Source: Patescibacteria group bacterium (GTDB lineage: Bacteria; Patescibacteriota; Patescibacteriia; Patescibacteriales; UBA12465). Taken from it: DNA of 34,048 nt. The stretch covers positions 1 through 34,048 of the forward strand of contig JAQUWT010000002.1 of NCBI GenBank assembly GCA_028692765.1, read 5' to 3'. Both the position numbers and the translations under genes were made by a program. Under the pieces are notes generated by a model. That model ran no database searches, was not told the DNA's origin, and saw only the letters and a list, made by a program, of their open reading frames with translations. Below are positions 27,523 through 34,048 of this stretch, in pieces. The first letter of the stretch is position 1, and each line of letters begins with the position of its first letter.

Positions 27523-27718
27523 ATCTATTTTTTATTACACAATTTTTTTGTAAGGCTTTTAGATCTCTAATAACCTCCGTTAAAAGCTCATCTTTATCAA
27601 AAATAAATGTTTTTTCTTGATAATCCTTTTTAAGTAAAAGTAAAACTTTTGCTAAAGCACCAAAATAATTTTCAATGTTAGCATTAATTGTTATTGTCTC
27701 TCTGTTGTTTGTTTCCAT
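27503..27718 (-). CDS. Small hypothetical protein overlapping the recombinase start
   Basis: 71-aa ORF, 20-nt overlap with recombinase (coupled). Confidence 0.6.
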   Translation of the reverse strand: METNNRETITINANIENYFGALAKVLLLLKKDYQEKTFIFDKDELLTEVIRDLKALQKNCVIKNRYGRSKK

Positions 27719-27738
27719 ATTATTATTTTTATATACAA

Positions 27739-27858
27739 AAAGGGGTAGTCGTGGAGACCCAACAAAACATCGCCAAAGGCAATATTCATCGGCACAACTA
27801 CCCCTTTCTGGGGACGAATATTAAAAAAGCCTTAGCGATTATTATTTTGTTAGGTCTC
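27739..27858 (-). ncRNA. Pseudoknot-like structured element upstream of the recombinase operon
   Basis: Interleaved pairings: 27754-27767 with 27845-27858 (14 bp, extended to about 32 bp inwards) and 27739-27753 with 27793-27807 (15 bp); the non-Watson-Crick pairs are G-U only on the minus strand. Confidence 0.6.
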
Positions 27859-27881
27859 AACAATATAATAACAATTATTTT

Positions 27882-28061
27882 TTAATATTTCAAGGTGCTG
27901 TATTTTTCAAAGTCTTTCCGGCTCATTGGGGCATAGGTCAATTTTACAAGCGAAACAAGAGCGGTTGCTTGTCGCAAGGCTTCCGCTCGATCAATATTAT
28001 CGCCAAATTCTTTTTGGTATAAAGCGATAAAATCGTCTAATTGTTCGTCTGTAAATTTCAT
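27882..28061 (-). CDS. Small hypothetical protein (59 aa; not in the ORF track)
   Basis: MKFTDEQLDDFIALYQKEFGDNIDRAEALRQATALVSLVKLTYAPMSRKDFEKYSTLKY*; ATGA overlap with the Rep stop. Confidence 0.75.
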   Translation of the reverse strand: MKFTDEQLDDFIALYQKEFGDNIDRAEALRQATALVSLVKLTYAPMSRKDFEKYSTLKY

Positions 28062-28828
28062 AACGGTTTAAATAAAACGCTTCTATCATATTTTCCTTTT
28101 ATAAAAGGGATAAAGTTTAGGGAATAAGCAAAATATTCAACTTCACCAATCCAGTCAGATTTAAAGACTTTTTCATAAACTGGGCTTAATAAAGACAAAA
28201 ATCTTTCAACGAATTTTTGAGCGATATAGCCCAACAATTCGACTGGTTGTTTTAAATTCTGAGAGCGGAAAAATTTTTTCTTGCCAAAAGTTCTTTCATC
28301 CATTTCTTTGCCAAGATATTTAGAGACATAAGCTCCAACATTATTAACATCATCTATTTTATTTATTTTAACGAACCCTTGACCCCATAATTCTTGTAAT
28401 TCAGCTATTTCAATAAAAGGAAGATTGCAAAGCAAATGATAATGGACTGCTCCTCGTTTTTGGAATTCGGGAACTGCCAAATATTCGAAATTATTATATT
28501 TATAATTCATCCTTAAAATGAATTTATTAAATATATAATTTGTTGTTTTTAAGTCGGTGATATTTTCAGCAAAGGTTAAAGTTAAAAATTTGTTTAGTTG
28601 CGGGTTGGAATTAACCAATCTTCGTATTTCAGTTCTTGTTCTATTAACTGAAAACTTCATTCTTTGTTTTCTTAATTGTTCTTGTTCAAATAAATCTAAT
28701 TGTTTAGGCTCTTTTGTGAGAATTTCATCTTTTTTAGTTTCATATTCCCGCCAGACATTTTTCTTATATTTATATAATTCAACCTGTTTGCCCGATACCA
28801 CGACTTTAAAGTCATAAGTATAAGCCAT
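28058..28828 (-). CDS. HUH-family rolling-circle replication initiator
   Basis: KFLTLTFAENI (motif 1), FQKRGAVHYHLLCNLP (HUH), VGAYVSKYLGKEM (Tyr motif). ATG at 28828 preferred over 28861. Confidence 0.88.
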   Translation of the reverse strand: MAYTYDFKVVVSGKQVELYKYKKNVWREYETKKDEILTKEPKQLDLFEQEQLRKQRMKFSVNRTRTEIRRLVNSNPQLNKFLTLTFAENITDLKTTNYIFNKFILRMNYKYNNFEYLAVPEFQKRGAVHYHLLCNLPFIEIAELQELWGQGFVKINKIDDVNNVGAYVSKYLGKEMDERTFGKKKFFRSQNLKQPVELLGYIAQKFVERFLSLLSPVYEKVFKSDWIGEVEYFAYSLNFIPFIKGKYDRSVLFKPL

Positions 28829-28893
28829 AACAATTTTCTTTAGATGTGTGGTTATAATCAAGTTAAGAACACATCAAGTCTTAACTCTCATTT

Positions 28894-28965
28894 ACCGGTC
28901 GTATTTTCTTTTTTCGGCTCCCCCGAGGGGATACCGCCGAAAAAAGAAAAGAACACACGACCGGT
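28894..28965. repeat. Large hairpin/cruciform, candidate phage origin or packaging element
   Basis: ACCGGTCGT-a-TTTTCTTTTTTCGGC-[TCCCC-cga-GGGGA]-tacc-GCCGAAAAAAGAAAA-gaacac-ACGACCGGT: perfect 9 + 15 + 5 bp stems. Confidence 0.85.
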
Positions 28966-28993
28966 CGAACTGCAAAATTTTCGGAAAGGGAAT

Positions 28994-29125
28994 GATTGTC
29001 TATCGTGGCTTTCCATTTTAACGTCAGCTTATCGCCTATCAAGGTAGTACTAGTCTCCACCTTGACTGTCGCAAGCAATCAGACGTTGTCTTATGTCTCG
29101 CTGATAGATAATCTAAGGCGACGTT
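28994..29125. repeat. Cluster of nested inverted repeats in the rep/ArdC-like intergenic region
   Basis: gattgtctatc (28994-29004) / gatagataatc (29103-29113); TCAAGGT (29039-29045) / ACCTTGA (29059-29065); aacgtc (29020) can pair with gacgtt at 29082 or 29120. Confidence 0.6.
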
Positions 29126-29162
29126 ATCCGGCAATTTAAAAATCAGTCGCCAATTTAATTTT

Positions 29163-29453
29163 ATGAATATTTCAGTCAAATCAAATTGGACAGGTTCAGA
29201 GAACACTTCTGACCTTGTCAGAAAACAGATTGCCAAACGTTGGGGCGAAGATGAAGCCAAGCGTTATAATCCGTTTGTTAATTGCTTCACTTTCAAAGGC
29301 TGGCTCAAGAACGGCTATGTCGTCAAAAAAGACGAGAAAGCTATACGGTCTTTCATTATCGTTGAAAAGAAAGACAAGGAAACCGGAGCCGTTATTGAGA
29401 GACGGCCAAAAACAATCTATTTGTTTTTTGACCTGCAAGTCGAGCCTCAATAA
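29163..29453 (+). CDS. ArdC-like ssDNA-binding/antirestriction N-terminal domain protein
   Basis: FTFKGWLKNGYVVKKDEKAIRSFIIVEKKDKETGAVIERRPKTIYLFFDLQVE resembles the ArdC N-terminal pattern; own terminator downstream. Confidence 0.6.
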   Translation: MNISVKSNWTGSENTSDLVRKQIAKRWGEDEAKRYNPFVNCFTFKGWLKNGYVVKKDEKAIRSFIIVEKKDKETGAVIERRPKTIYLFFDLQVEPQ

Positions 29454-29468
29454 GCTCGAACAAATTTA

Positions 29469-29501
29469 GGAGTTGATCCTTCGGGATTGACTCCTTTTTT
29501 T
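29469..29501 (+). terminator. Intrinsic terminator with UUCG loop
   Basis: GGAGTTGATCC-TTCG-GGATTGACTCC followed by T7. Confidence 0.92.
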
Positions 29502-29519
29502 GTATAGACATTTAAAGGA

Positions 29520-30371
29520 CTATCTAATTATTAATTCTTTTTGTTTTAAGAATTCTTCTTCACTTAAAACACCTCTATATCCCGACTTATGTTCTCGACC
29601 ACAATCAGCACAAATGCTAATTGGTCGCCAATAATGTTTTTTAGGGCGGAGCTTAATGTCATAGCAACTGTCATAAATTCCCGTTGGTTTAATAACTAAA
29701 GCTTGCTTACATTTTGGGCAAATATTTAAATTGAACTCGTGTCTCTCGTGGCATTTCTCACAAAATTTATGCTCAAGCTCTAGTTTGTATTTATTCCATT
29801 TAGCAAATAATAATTTTGATTTAAGAAAAAATCTAAGCTCCGATAACCAGGAGAAAAAACCATTATCTTTTGGTTCGGGTTCTTCTTTTAACATTTGTGT
29901 TCTATCAATTGAACGTTCCCGAAAAATAATCACTCCGGGAATAATTCGCAAAATGCGAAAACAATCAGTCCATTCATCTATTACTATTCGAGCACTTTTA
30001 GCAACGAGCGTTATATTTTGGGTTGTACCATAAATATCAACGTGGTGATGTCTGTGTTGCTGGAAAAATCGTCTAATCGCCCCGCTTTCGTTTTCCCAAT
30101 TTCTAGGGTCGAGCGGTTCGGCGATTTCATCGCAAATTACAATACAATTTCTAACATCAACAATATCTTCTATTTCTTGATAATAATGAAGGTTGTTTTT
30201 TTCTGTATCCCATTCACCTAAAACATCGAAGTTTTTCCAGTTAAGCCATAAGTTAGAATAAACTTGATAGCCGGCGATAAGATAAGGATAAACGAAGGTC
30301 GCCATCATCAAAGATTTTCCGCTTCCCGGAAGTCCAGTTATTAATTTAAACTTTGAACCGTCTAGTGCCAT
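29520..30371 (-). CDS. Zot/pI-like filamentous phage assembly ATPase with C-terminal zinc-ribbon-like region
   Basis: KLITGLPGSGKSLMM Walker A, NCIVICDEIAEPLDPRNW, FFQQHRHHHVDIYGTTQNI; C-term CEKC...CPKC...CADC. Confidence 0.9.
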   Translation of the reverse strand: MALDGSKFKLITGLPGSGKSLMMATFVYPYLIAGYQVYSNLWLNWKNFDVLGEWDTEKNNLHYYQEIEDIVDVRNCIVICDEIAEPLDPRNWENESGAIRRFFQQHRHHHVDIYGTTQNITLVAKSARIVIDEWTDCFRILRIIPGVIIFRERSIDRTQMLKEEPEPKDNGFFSWLSELRFFLKSKLLFAKWNKYKLELEHKFCEKCHERHEFNLNICPKCKQALVIKPTGIYDSCYDIKLRPKKHYWRPISICADCGREHKSGYRGVLSEEEFLKQKELIIR

Positions 30372-30375
30372 ATAA

Positions 30376-30651
30376 TTATTCTCTTAAACCTGAGTTATTA
30401 ATTAATATTTTTATCGCCATAATTGACCATAAAAAGGGATAGACTGAAAATATTAAACCAACTATTTGCCACAAAGTGTCAGTTGGAAAAATAAAATCAA
30501 TAAGACTCGACCATTGTCTTATCATTCCAAAAAAAGTTGTAACATTTGACCAAGGAATAAGATTATTAACTGCTTGACCGATAGCATAAAGTAAACCGGA
30601 TATGAAAGTAGTAATAAGCACAACCTTGATAAATTGAATTAATGCATTCAT
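30376..30651 (-). CDS. pVI-like minor coat membrane protein
   Basis: 91 aa, multiple hydrophobic helices, directly upstream of the Zot gene. Confidence 0.7.
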   Translation of the reverse strand: MNALIQFIKVVLITTFISGLLYAIGQAVNNLIPWSNVTTFFGMIRQWSSLIDFIFPTDTLWQIVGLIFSVYPFLWSIMAIKILINNSGLRE

Positions 30652-30655
30652 ATGT

Positions 30656-32443
30656 TTATTGTCCGCCTGTCATTTTATCGATGAAGGCTTTACCATTTTT
30701 AATTGCCCATAAACCAAACAATCCCCATAAAGCCCATTTGATAATAGTCTTAATGGCTAAAAATAATTGATTGGTTTTCTCGGCATTGACTGTTCCTAAA
30801 GTAGAGCTAGAAGTAAAAATATCTTTACCCCATAAAACAATCGTGGCGGTTGATGTTCCTGTGGTGGGAATTTGTGCGGTTAAATTTCCGTTTACTGGTG
30901 AAAGAAAAGCAAGCTCTGACATAACAGTTTTATTAGCGCTTGCTTTCCAGGAATCATTTAAATTAGTATAAATATTAAAAGGGAAGACATTTTTTAATAT
31001 ATTTCCTGCTTTGTATACTCCGTCAGTGGCAAGAGTTGTGAATTTATTTCCGGCAATAATAAAACCTAATTTAAATTTGCAACCAATAACTGTTAAATTT
31101 AAAGCGGGCACGTCAATTCCAAAAATTTCTGGAGGTGGAGTATTCCAATCTTCTTCACTACAGGCGGCGTAATACATGGCGTCATCATCATAAAATGGGT
31201 TGGTTGAACTGGCTGTTAATATGTCATAGACGTTTGCTATTTGAGTTGGTTGCCAGTTAACCACTAGCATATACGGAATTGTAGTTGTTGCTTCTACGTC
31301 GCCATAAACAACGTGCCAATAAGGTGCTAAGTGTCCAATTATTTCATAATATTCATAACCAACAGTTGTCCCGTCTCCGGTTATGGTGAAATAACTTTTT
31401 CCGTCTCTTTTATTATTAAATGGACCGTCAATATCAATAATTGTGCTAGTAGCTACAAAAGTACTAGTTGACCAATCAGGACTTACTTTTCTAATTTCAA
31501 CGTGATCATAGTGAGTAAAAACATCCTCGTTATATAAATAACGAACTATGGCCGTTGATTGATTAGAAAAAGTATAAGGATTGGAAAAGAAAAATAAACT
31601 AGAATTATTTGTGTTAGGATTGCTAGCACATTCACCGCAATCAATTGGGCAAGTTGAACAATTCTCTAACTCTGTTTGACAAAAAGTATCACCGCAATAA
31701 TAAGGCGATACATATTCGCCATAATTTAAGACAACAATTCCTAAAACAGAAATATAACCAGGGCTACCATCTGACCAAGAAAAAGATTGACCAGGCAAGT
31801 CTTGAATCTTATAAGCAGAAGAAACCCCAACGCCAAAATTCCATCCTTGACCAATCGCCCCGTTAGTAAGAGTAAAGCCCGAAGGAGGCGTAATTGAACT
31901 ATTGCCCGACCAAAACCAGGAAACAACCATTGAATTATCATTCGTTAAACTTACATAGCCGGAATCTTTTGAATAACCATTATTATAAGGAGTCGTTACC
32001 CAGGGGTTATTTTGATCAACATTACAATAAACTTGAATTTGGGCGGCCTGGTCATTTGAGCCACTCCAGTGAAAATTTAAATAATGAGTACCAGCCTCAG
32101 GACTTAGTAAGGAAAAAATATATCCGCCCATATTGCTTTTAATTGGACCACTTGACCAAGTATTAAGTTGTTGAGTCATCGAGGTTCCGCCGTAATCTAT
32201 AGCCACAGAATCGGAATACCAACCTTGAGTAGCCACTAAAAGTAAGGAATTATGACAATCCGTTGGCACAGTAAAAGGAATAGATCGAACATTGCCGTTT
32301 AAATTTCCTGGATTAGTACTATCTATGTATGTACTAGCCCCCAAATAAATGTTTTCTTGAGCGTAAGTTTCTTTGCTCATGCTTATAAAAGAAAAGAAAA
32401 CAATAAATATGAAAGCTGTAATTTGTAGTAATTTATTTTTCAT
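30656..32443 (-). CDS. pIII-like adsorption/minor coat protein
   Basis: N-terminal signal peptide (MKNKLLQITAFIFIVFFSFISMSKETYAQ), large ectodomain with CGDTFCQTELENCSTCPIDCGEC, C-terminal TM; syntenic with gene III. Confidence 0.78.
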   Translation of the reverse strand: MKNKLLQITAFIFIVFFSFISMSKETYAQENIYLGASTYIDSTNPGNLNGNVRSIPFTVPTDCHNSLLLVATQGWYSDSVAIDYGGTSMTQQLNTWSSGPIKSNMGGYIFSLLSPEAGTHYLNFHWSGSNDQAAQIQVYCNVDQNNPWVTTPYNNGYSKDSGYVSLTNDNSMVVSWFWSGNSSITPPSGFTLTNGAIGQGWNFGVGVSSAYKIQDLPGQSFSWSDGSPGYISVLGIVVLNYGEYVSPYYCGDTFCQTELENCSTCPIDCGECASNPNTNNSSLFFFSNPYTFSNQSTAIVRYLYNEDVFTHYDHVEIRKVSPDWSTSTFVATSTIIDIDGPFNNKRDGKSYFTITGDGTTVGYEYYEIIGHLAPYWHVVYGDVEATTTIPYMLVVNWQPTQIANVYDILTASSTNPFYDDDAMYYAACSEEDWNTPPPEIFGIDVPALNLTVIGCKFKLGFIIAGNKFTTLATDGVYKAGNILKNVFPFNIYTNLNDSWKASANKTVMSELAFLSPVNGNLTAQIPTTGTSTATIVLWGKDIFTSSSTLGTVNAEKTNQLFLAIKTIIKWALWGLFGLWAIKNGKAFIDKMTGGQ

Positions 32444-32597
32444 CTTTTTGGTTCGTTATTTCTCGCCAATTCTTGTAGATTTCATCCATTTTTAGCCGAT
32501 CGTGATAAAGCCTCGGCTCGGTAAAAGATTTATAGAATTGATAATTCAGATAAACGAGATTAACTATTAAAATCACGAGTAAAATATTGGTAAGCAT
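32433..32597 (-). CDS. 54-aa single-TM protein (not in the ORF track)
   Basis: MLTNILLVILIVNLVYLNYQFYKSFTEPRLYHDRLKMDEIYKNWREITNQKDEK*; 11-nt overlap with the pIII-like ORF. Confidence 0.6.
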   Translation of the reverse strand: MLTNILLVILIVNLVYLNYQFYKSFTEPRLYHDRLKMDEIYKNWREITNQKDEK

Positions 32598-32617
32598 AAA
32601 ATTGATTTAAGAAGGGA

Positions 32618-32652
32618 GTTTACGCCCCGCCGATTAAAGCGGGGCGACAAAC
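32618..32652 (-). terminator. GC-rich hairpin directly after the major coat gene
   Basis: GTTT-gt-CGCCCCGC-tttaatcg-GCGGGGCG-t-AAAC on the minus strand; no U tract. Confidence 0.6.
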
Positions 32653-32900
32653 TATTTGATCGTGCCTCTGATTTTCTTTATACCCCACATGATACCCTTG
32701 ATAATCAAGGTTAATGTGATGACAGCACCGAATACGCCTAGAATGTAAGGAATAAATGCGTAAGCATTATCCTTCAACAAACTAGTGGTGCTGGCTAAAG
32801 AATTGGTCAGGTCAGGATCGGCGGCCGCTTGAGCGAAGTTAGTGGTTAAACCAACTACACCCAATAAAGCCATAAAACCAAGTCCAATCTTCTTAAACAT
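32652..32900 (-). CDS. pVIII-like major coat protein precursor
   Basis: Signal peptide ending AQA, predicted mature AADPDLTNSLASTTSLLKDNAYAFIPYILGVFGAVITLTLIIKGIMWGIKKIRGTIK: acidic N-term, one TM helix, basic C-term; strong RBS (aagggggg). Confidence 0.88.
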   Translation of the reverse strand: MFKKIGLGFMALLGVVGLTTNFAQAAADPDLTNSLASTTSLLKDNAYAFIPYILGVFGAVITLTLIIKGIMWGIKKIRGTIK

Positions 32901-32922
32901 ATTTTCACCCCCCTTCTAGTCT

Positions 32923-33024
32923 TTATTTATTTTTATTAATAAAGAACGGAATAAGAATAAGACCGACAAAACCTGCCCATAGACACCATTTTAATAATTC
33001 ATTTACTGCTTCAAATTCGGTCAT
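32923..33024 (-). CDS. 33-aa single-TM protein, pVII/pIX-like (not in the ORF track)
   Basis: MTEFEAVNELLKWCLWAGFVGLILIPFFINKNK*. Confidence 0.65.
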   Translation of the reverse strand: MTEFEAVNELLKWCLWAGFVGLILIPFFINKNK

Positions 33025-33028
33025 ATTA

Positions 33029-33127
33029 TTACAAACTATCTTTTATCTTTTTAAGCCCCCAAATTATTACAAGAATAATAATTAAAGGGGTGTAAATCTG
33101 TACAAATTCAATTCCATTTATTTCCAT
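33029..33127 (-). CDS. 32-aa single-TM protein, pVII/pIX-like (not in the ORF track)
   Basis: MEINGIEFVQIYTPLIIILVIIWGLKKIKDSL*; 10-nt overlap with the upstream 55-aa ORF. Confidence 0.65.
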   Translation of the reverse strand: MEINGIEFVQIYTPLIIILVIIWGLKKIKDSL

Positions 33128-33285
33128 ATTTTTTTAGCTACATAAATTATAATGATTGCTCCAAGGGCTATTTTTACAAAGAAAAATAAACCAGCAATTG
33201 GTAAAACAAATGTGGCTGTTAAATTAACAATGTTGTCAGCACTGTCTAAAACTTGATAATGAAATAAAATTTCGTTGAAATTCAT
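33118..33285 (-). CDS. 55-aa TM protein (not in the ORF track)
   Basis: MNFNEILFHYQVLDSADNIVNLTATFVLPIAGLFFFVKIALGAIIIIYVAKKIWK*. Confidence 0.65.
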   Translation of the reverse strand: MNFNEILFHYQVLDSADNIVNLTATFVLPIAGLFFFVKIALGAIIIIYVAKKIWK

Positions 33286-33351
33286 AAGATTAATTTAGAA
33301 GCGGGGAATGGACTTACAGATTTTATATTTAACCTTGCCATTCCCTCATTT

Positions 33352-33681
33352 CTAATTTTTATTTTCATCAGGAACGTAAACGGAAAGGAAGGCTCTTTTT
33401 CTTTGCTTATCAATGTAATAATAAGGAAAGATGTTGACCAAAATTTCTATAGACGCTCCGACTTTACCGTAATTTTTTTCTAGGGGCACTCCGACCTTTA
33501 TCGGATAAATGCTTCCTGCCGGTTCGATAAACAAAGATCGCTTAACGCCAGGTGTGCCGTCTTTGCGAGTAAAATTTTCATTTTTATCTTCTTTGATTAT
33601 GCCTTTTAGAATAAACATAGTTTTTGTATTATCGTTTTTTATTATTCTGCCCCCGACCTTTATCCGGCAGTTTACGTTCAT
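33352..33681 (-). CDS. Putative ssDNA-binding protein (pV-like)
   Basis: 109 aa, basic, beta-rich; position matches gene V upstream of the small coat genes. Inferred from synteny. Confidence 0.55.
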   Translation of the reverse strand: MNVNCRIKVGGRIIKNDNTKTMFILKGIIKEDKNENFTRKDGTPGVKRSLFIEPAGSIYPIKVGVPLEKNYGKVGASIEILVNIFPYYYIDKQRKRAFLSVYVPDENKN

Positions 33682-33700
33682 ATAATATATAATTGGCTTT

Positions 33701-33728
33701 CACAAAAATTACGGGGAATATTTTTGTG
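33701..33728. promoter_or_regulatory. Inverted repeat, candidate operator
   Basis: CACAAAAAT...ATTTTTGTG; a third half-site ATTTTTGTG at 33771-33779. Confidence 0.45.
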
Positions 33729-33731
33729 TAT

Positions 33732-33759
33732 AAAAAAAAAGCCCCGATTTACGGGACTT
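33732..33759 (-). terminator. Intrinsic terminator
   Basis: Minus strand AAGTCCCG-taaat-CGGGGCTTTTTTTTT. Confidence 0.8.
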
Positions 33760-33782
33760 TAAATATATTTATTTTTGTGAAT

Positions 33783-34048
33783 TTAGAGGTATTTTTTTCT
33801 TATTCTAACCTTGCCTTTGCTTCCTGTATTGTAAATTAAAAAATCAATTATTGAGTTATTGCTTTGCTCTCTTATTTTATCATTAATGTATTGGCAAGCT
33901 CTATTATATTTTTTCCAATTATTAATTCGTTCTTTATATTCTAATTCGCCAAATTCATCTTCGGCTATTTCTGAATAAAAGAAGTCATCGCTTAAATTAT
34001 TTTTATTATCTATAAATATGTATTTTAATATCTTATGAGCATTAGTAG
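33783..34048 (-). CDS. Partial hypothetical CDS running off the window
   Basis: Minus frame open to the edge: ...AHKILKYIFIDNKNNLSDDFFYSEIAEDEFGELEYKERINNWKKYNRACQYINDKIREQSNNSIIDFLIYNTGSKGKVRIRKKYL*; terminator follows. Confidence 0.65.
   Translation of the reverse strand, partial: TNAHKILKYIFIDNKNNLSDDFFYSEIAEDEFGELEYKERINNWKKYNRACQYINDKIREQSNNSIIDFLIYNTGSKGKVRIRKKYL

Noticed and set aside
27688-27885. Plus-strand 65-aa ORF across the pseudoknot element
   Set aside because: Overlaps the structured region and the start of the 71-aa ORF; no protein signal.
29196-29450. Minus-strand 84-aa ORF
   Set aside because: Antisense to the ArdC-like ORF, which has better motif and terminator support.
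31645-31866. Plus-strand 73-aa ORF
   Set aside because: Antisense to the pIII-like gene; low-complexity Lys/Gln content.
1-34048. CRISPR array, rRNA genes or IS transposase
   Set aside because: No regularly spaced repeats, rRNA-like sequence or DDE/HUH transposase ORF found by eye.

Overview
The window has two parts. (1) About 25.9 kb looks like a Patescibacteria/CPR-type chromosome (lineage inferred from gene content only). It carries Cys-rich and Ca-binding-repeat surface proteins, clpP, secD-secF, an O-antigen-ligase-like TPR protein, a prepilin peptidase, ftsA-ftsZ, an NrdR-controlled anaerobic ribonucleotide reductase locus (nrdR-nrdD-nrdG), a conjugation-type ATPase, a DnaQ-like exonuclease, glycosyltransferases, an FtsB/DivIC-like protein, an RlpA/D,D-carboxypeptidase fusion, ftsE-ftsX, and tRNA-Thr, tRNA-Gly and tRNA-Gln. 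(2) From the 3' end of tRNA-Gln (about 25.9 kb) to the window edge lies an apparently integrated filamentous phage (inovirus). On the minus strand it has a ssDNA-binding-like protein, three tiny single-TM proteins (55, 32 and 33 aa, absent from the ORF track), a pVIII-like major coat protein, a 54-aa TM protein, a pIII-like adhesin, a pVI-like membrane protein and a Zot/pI ATPase, then a HUH Rep and a large serine recombinase whose ORF runs into the tRNA. The gene order closely parallels Ff phages. Other notable signals: (a) nrdD ends before its glycyl-radical domain, which is found in the same frame 102 nt downstream as a separate 47-aa ORF, behind an in-frame stop, a promoter-like sequence and a hairpin; (b) a large pseudoknot-like inverted-repeat element just upstream of the recombinase operon, whose imperfect pairs are all G-U on the minus-strand RNA; (c) a dense hairpin region next to a lone opposite-strand ArdC-like gene; (d) a strong hairpin between nrdR and nrdD. 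No searches were run; all family calls come from reading motifs.
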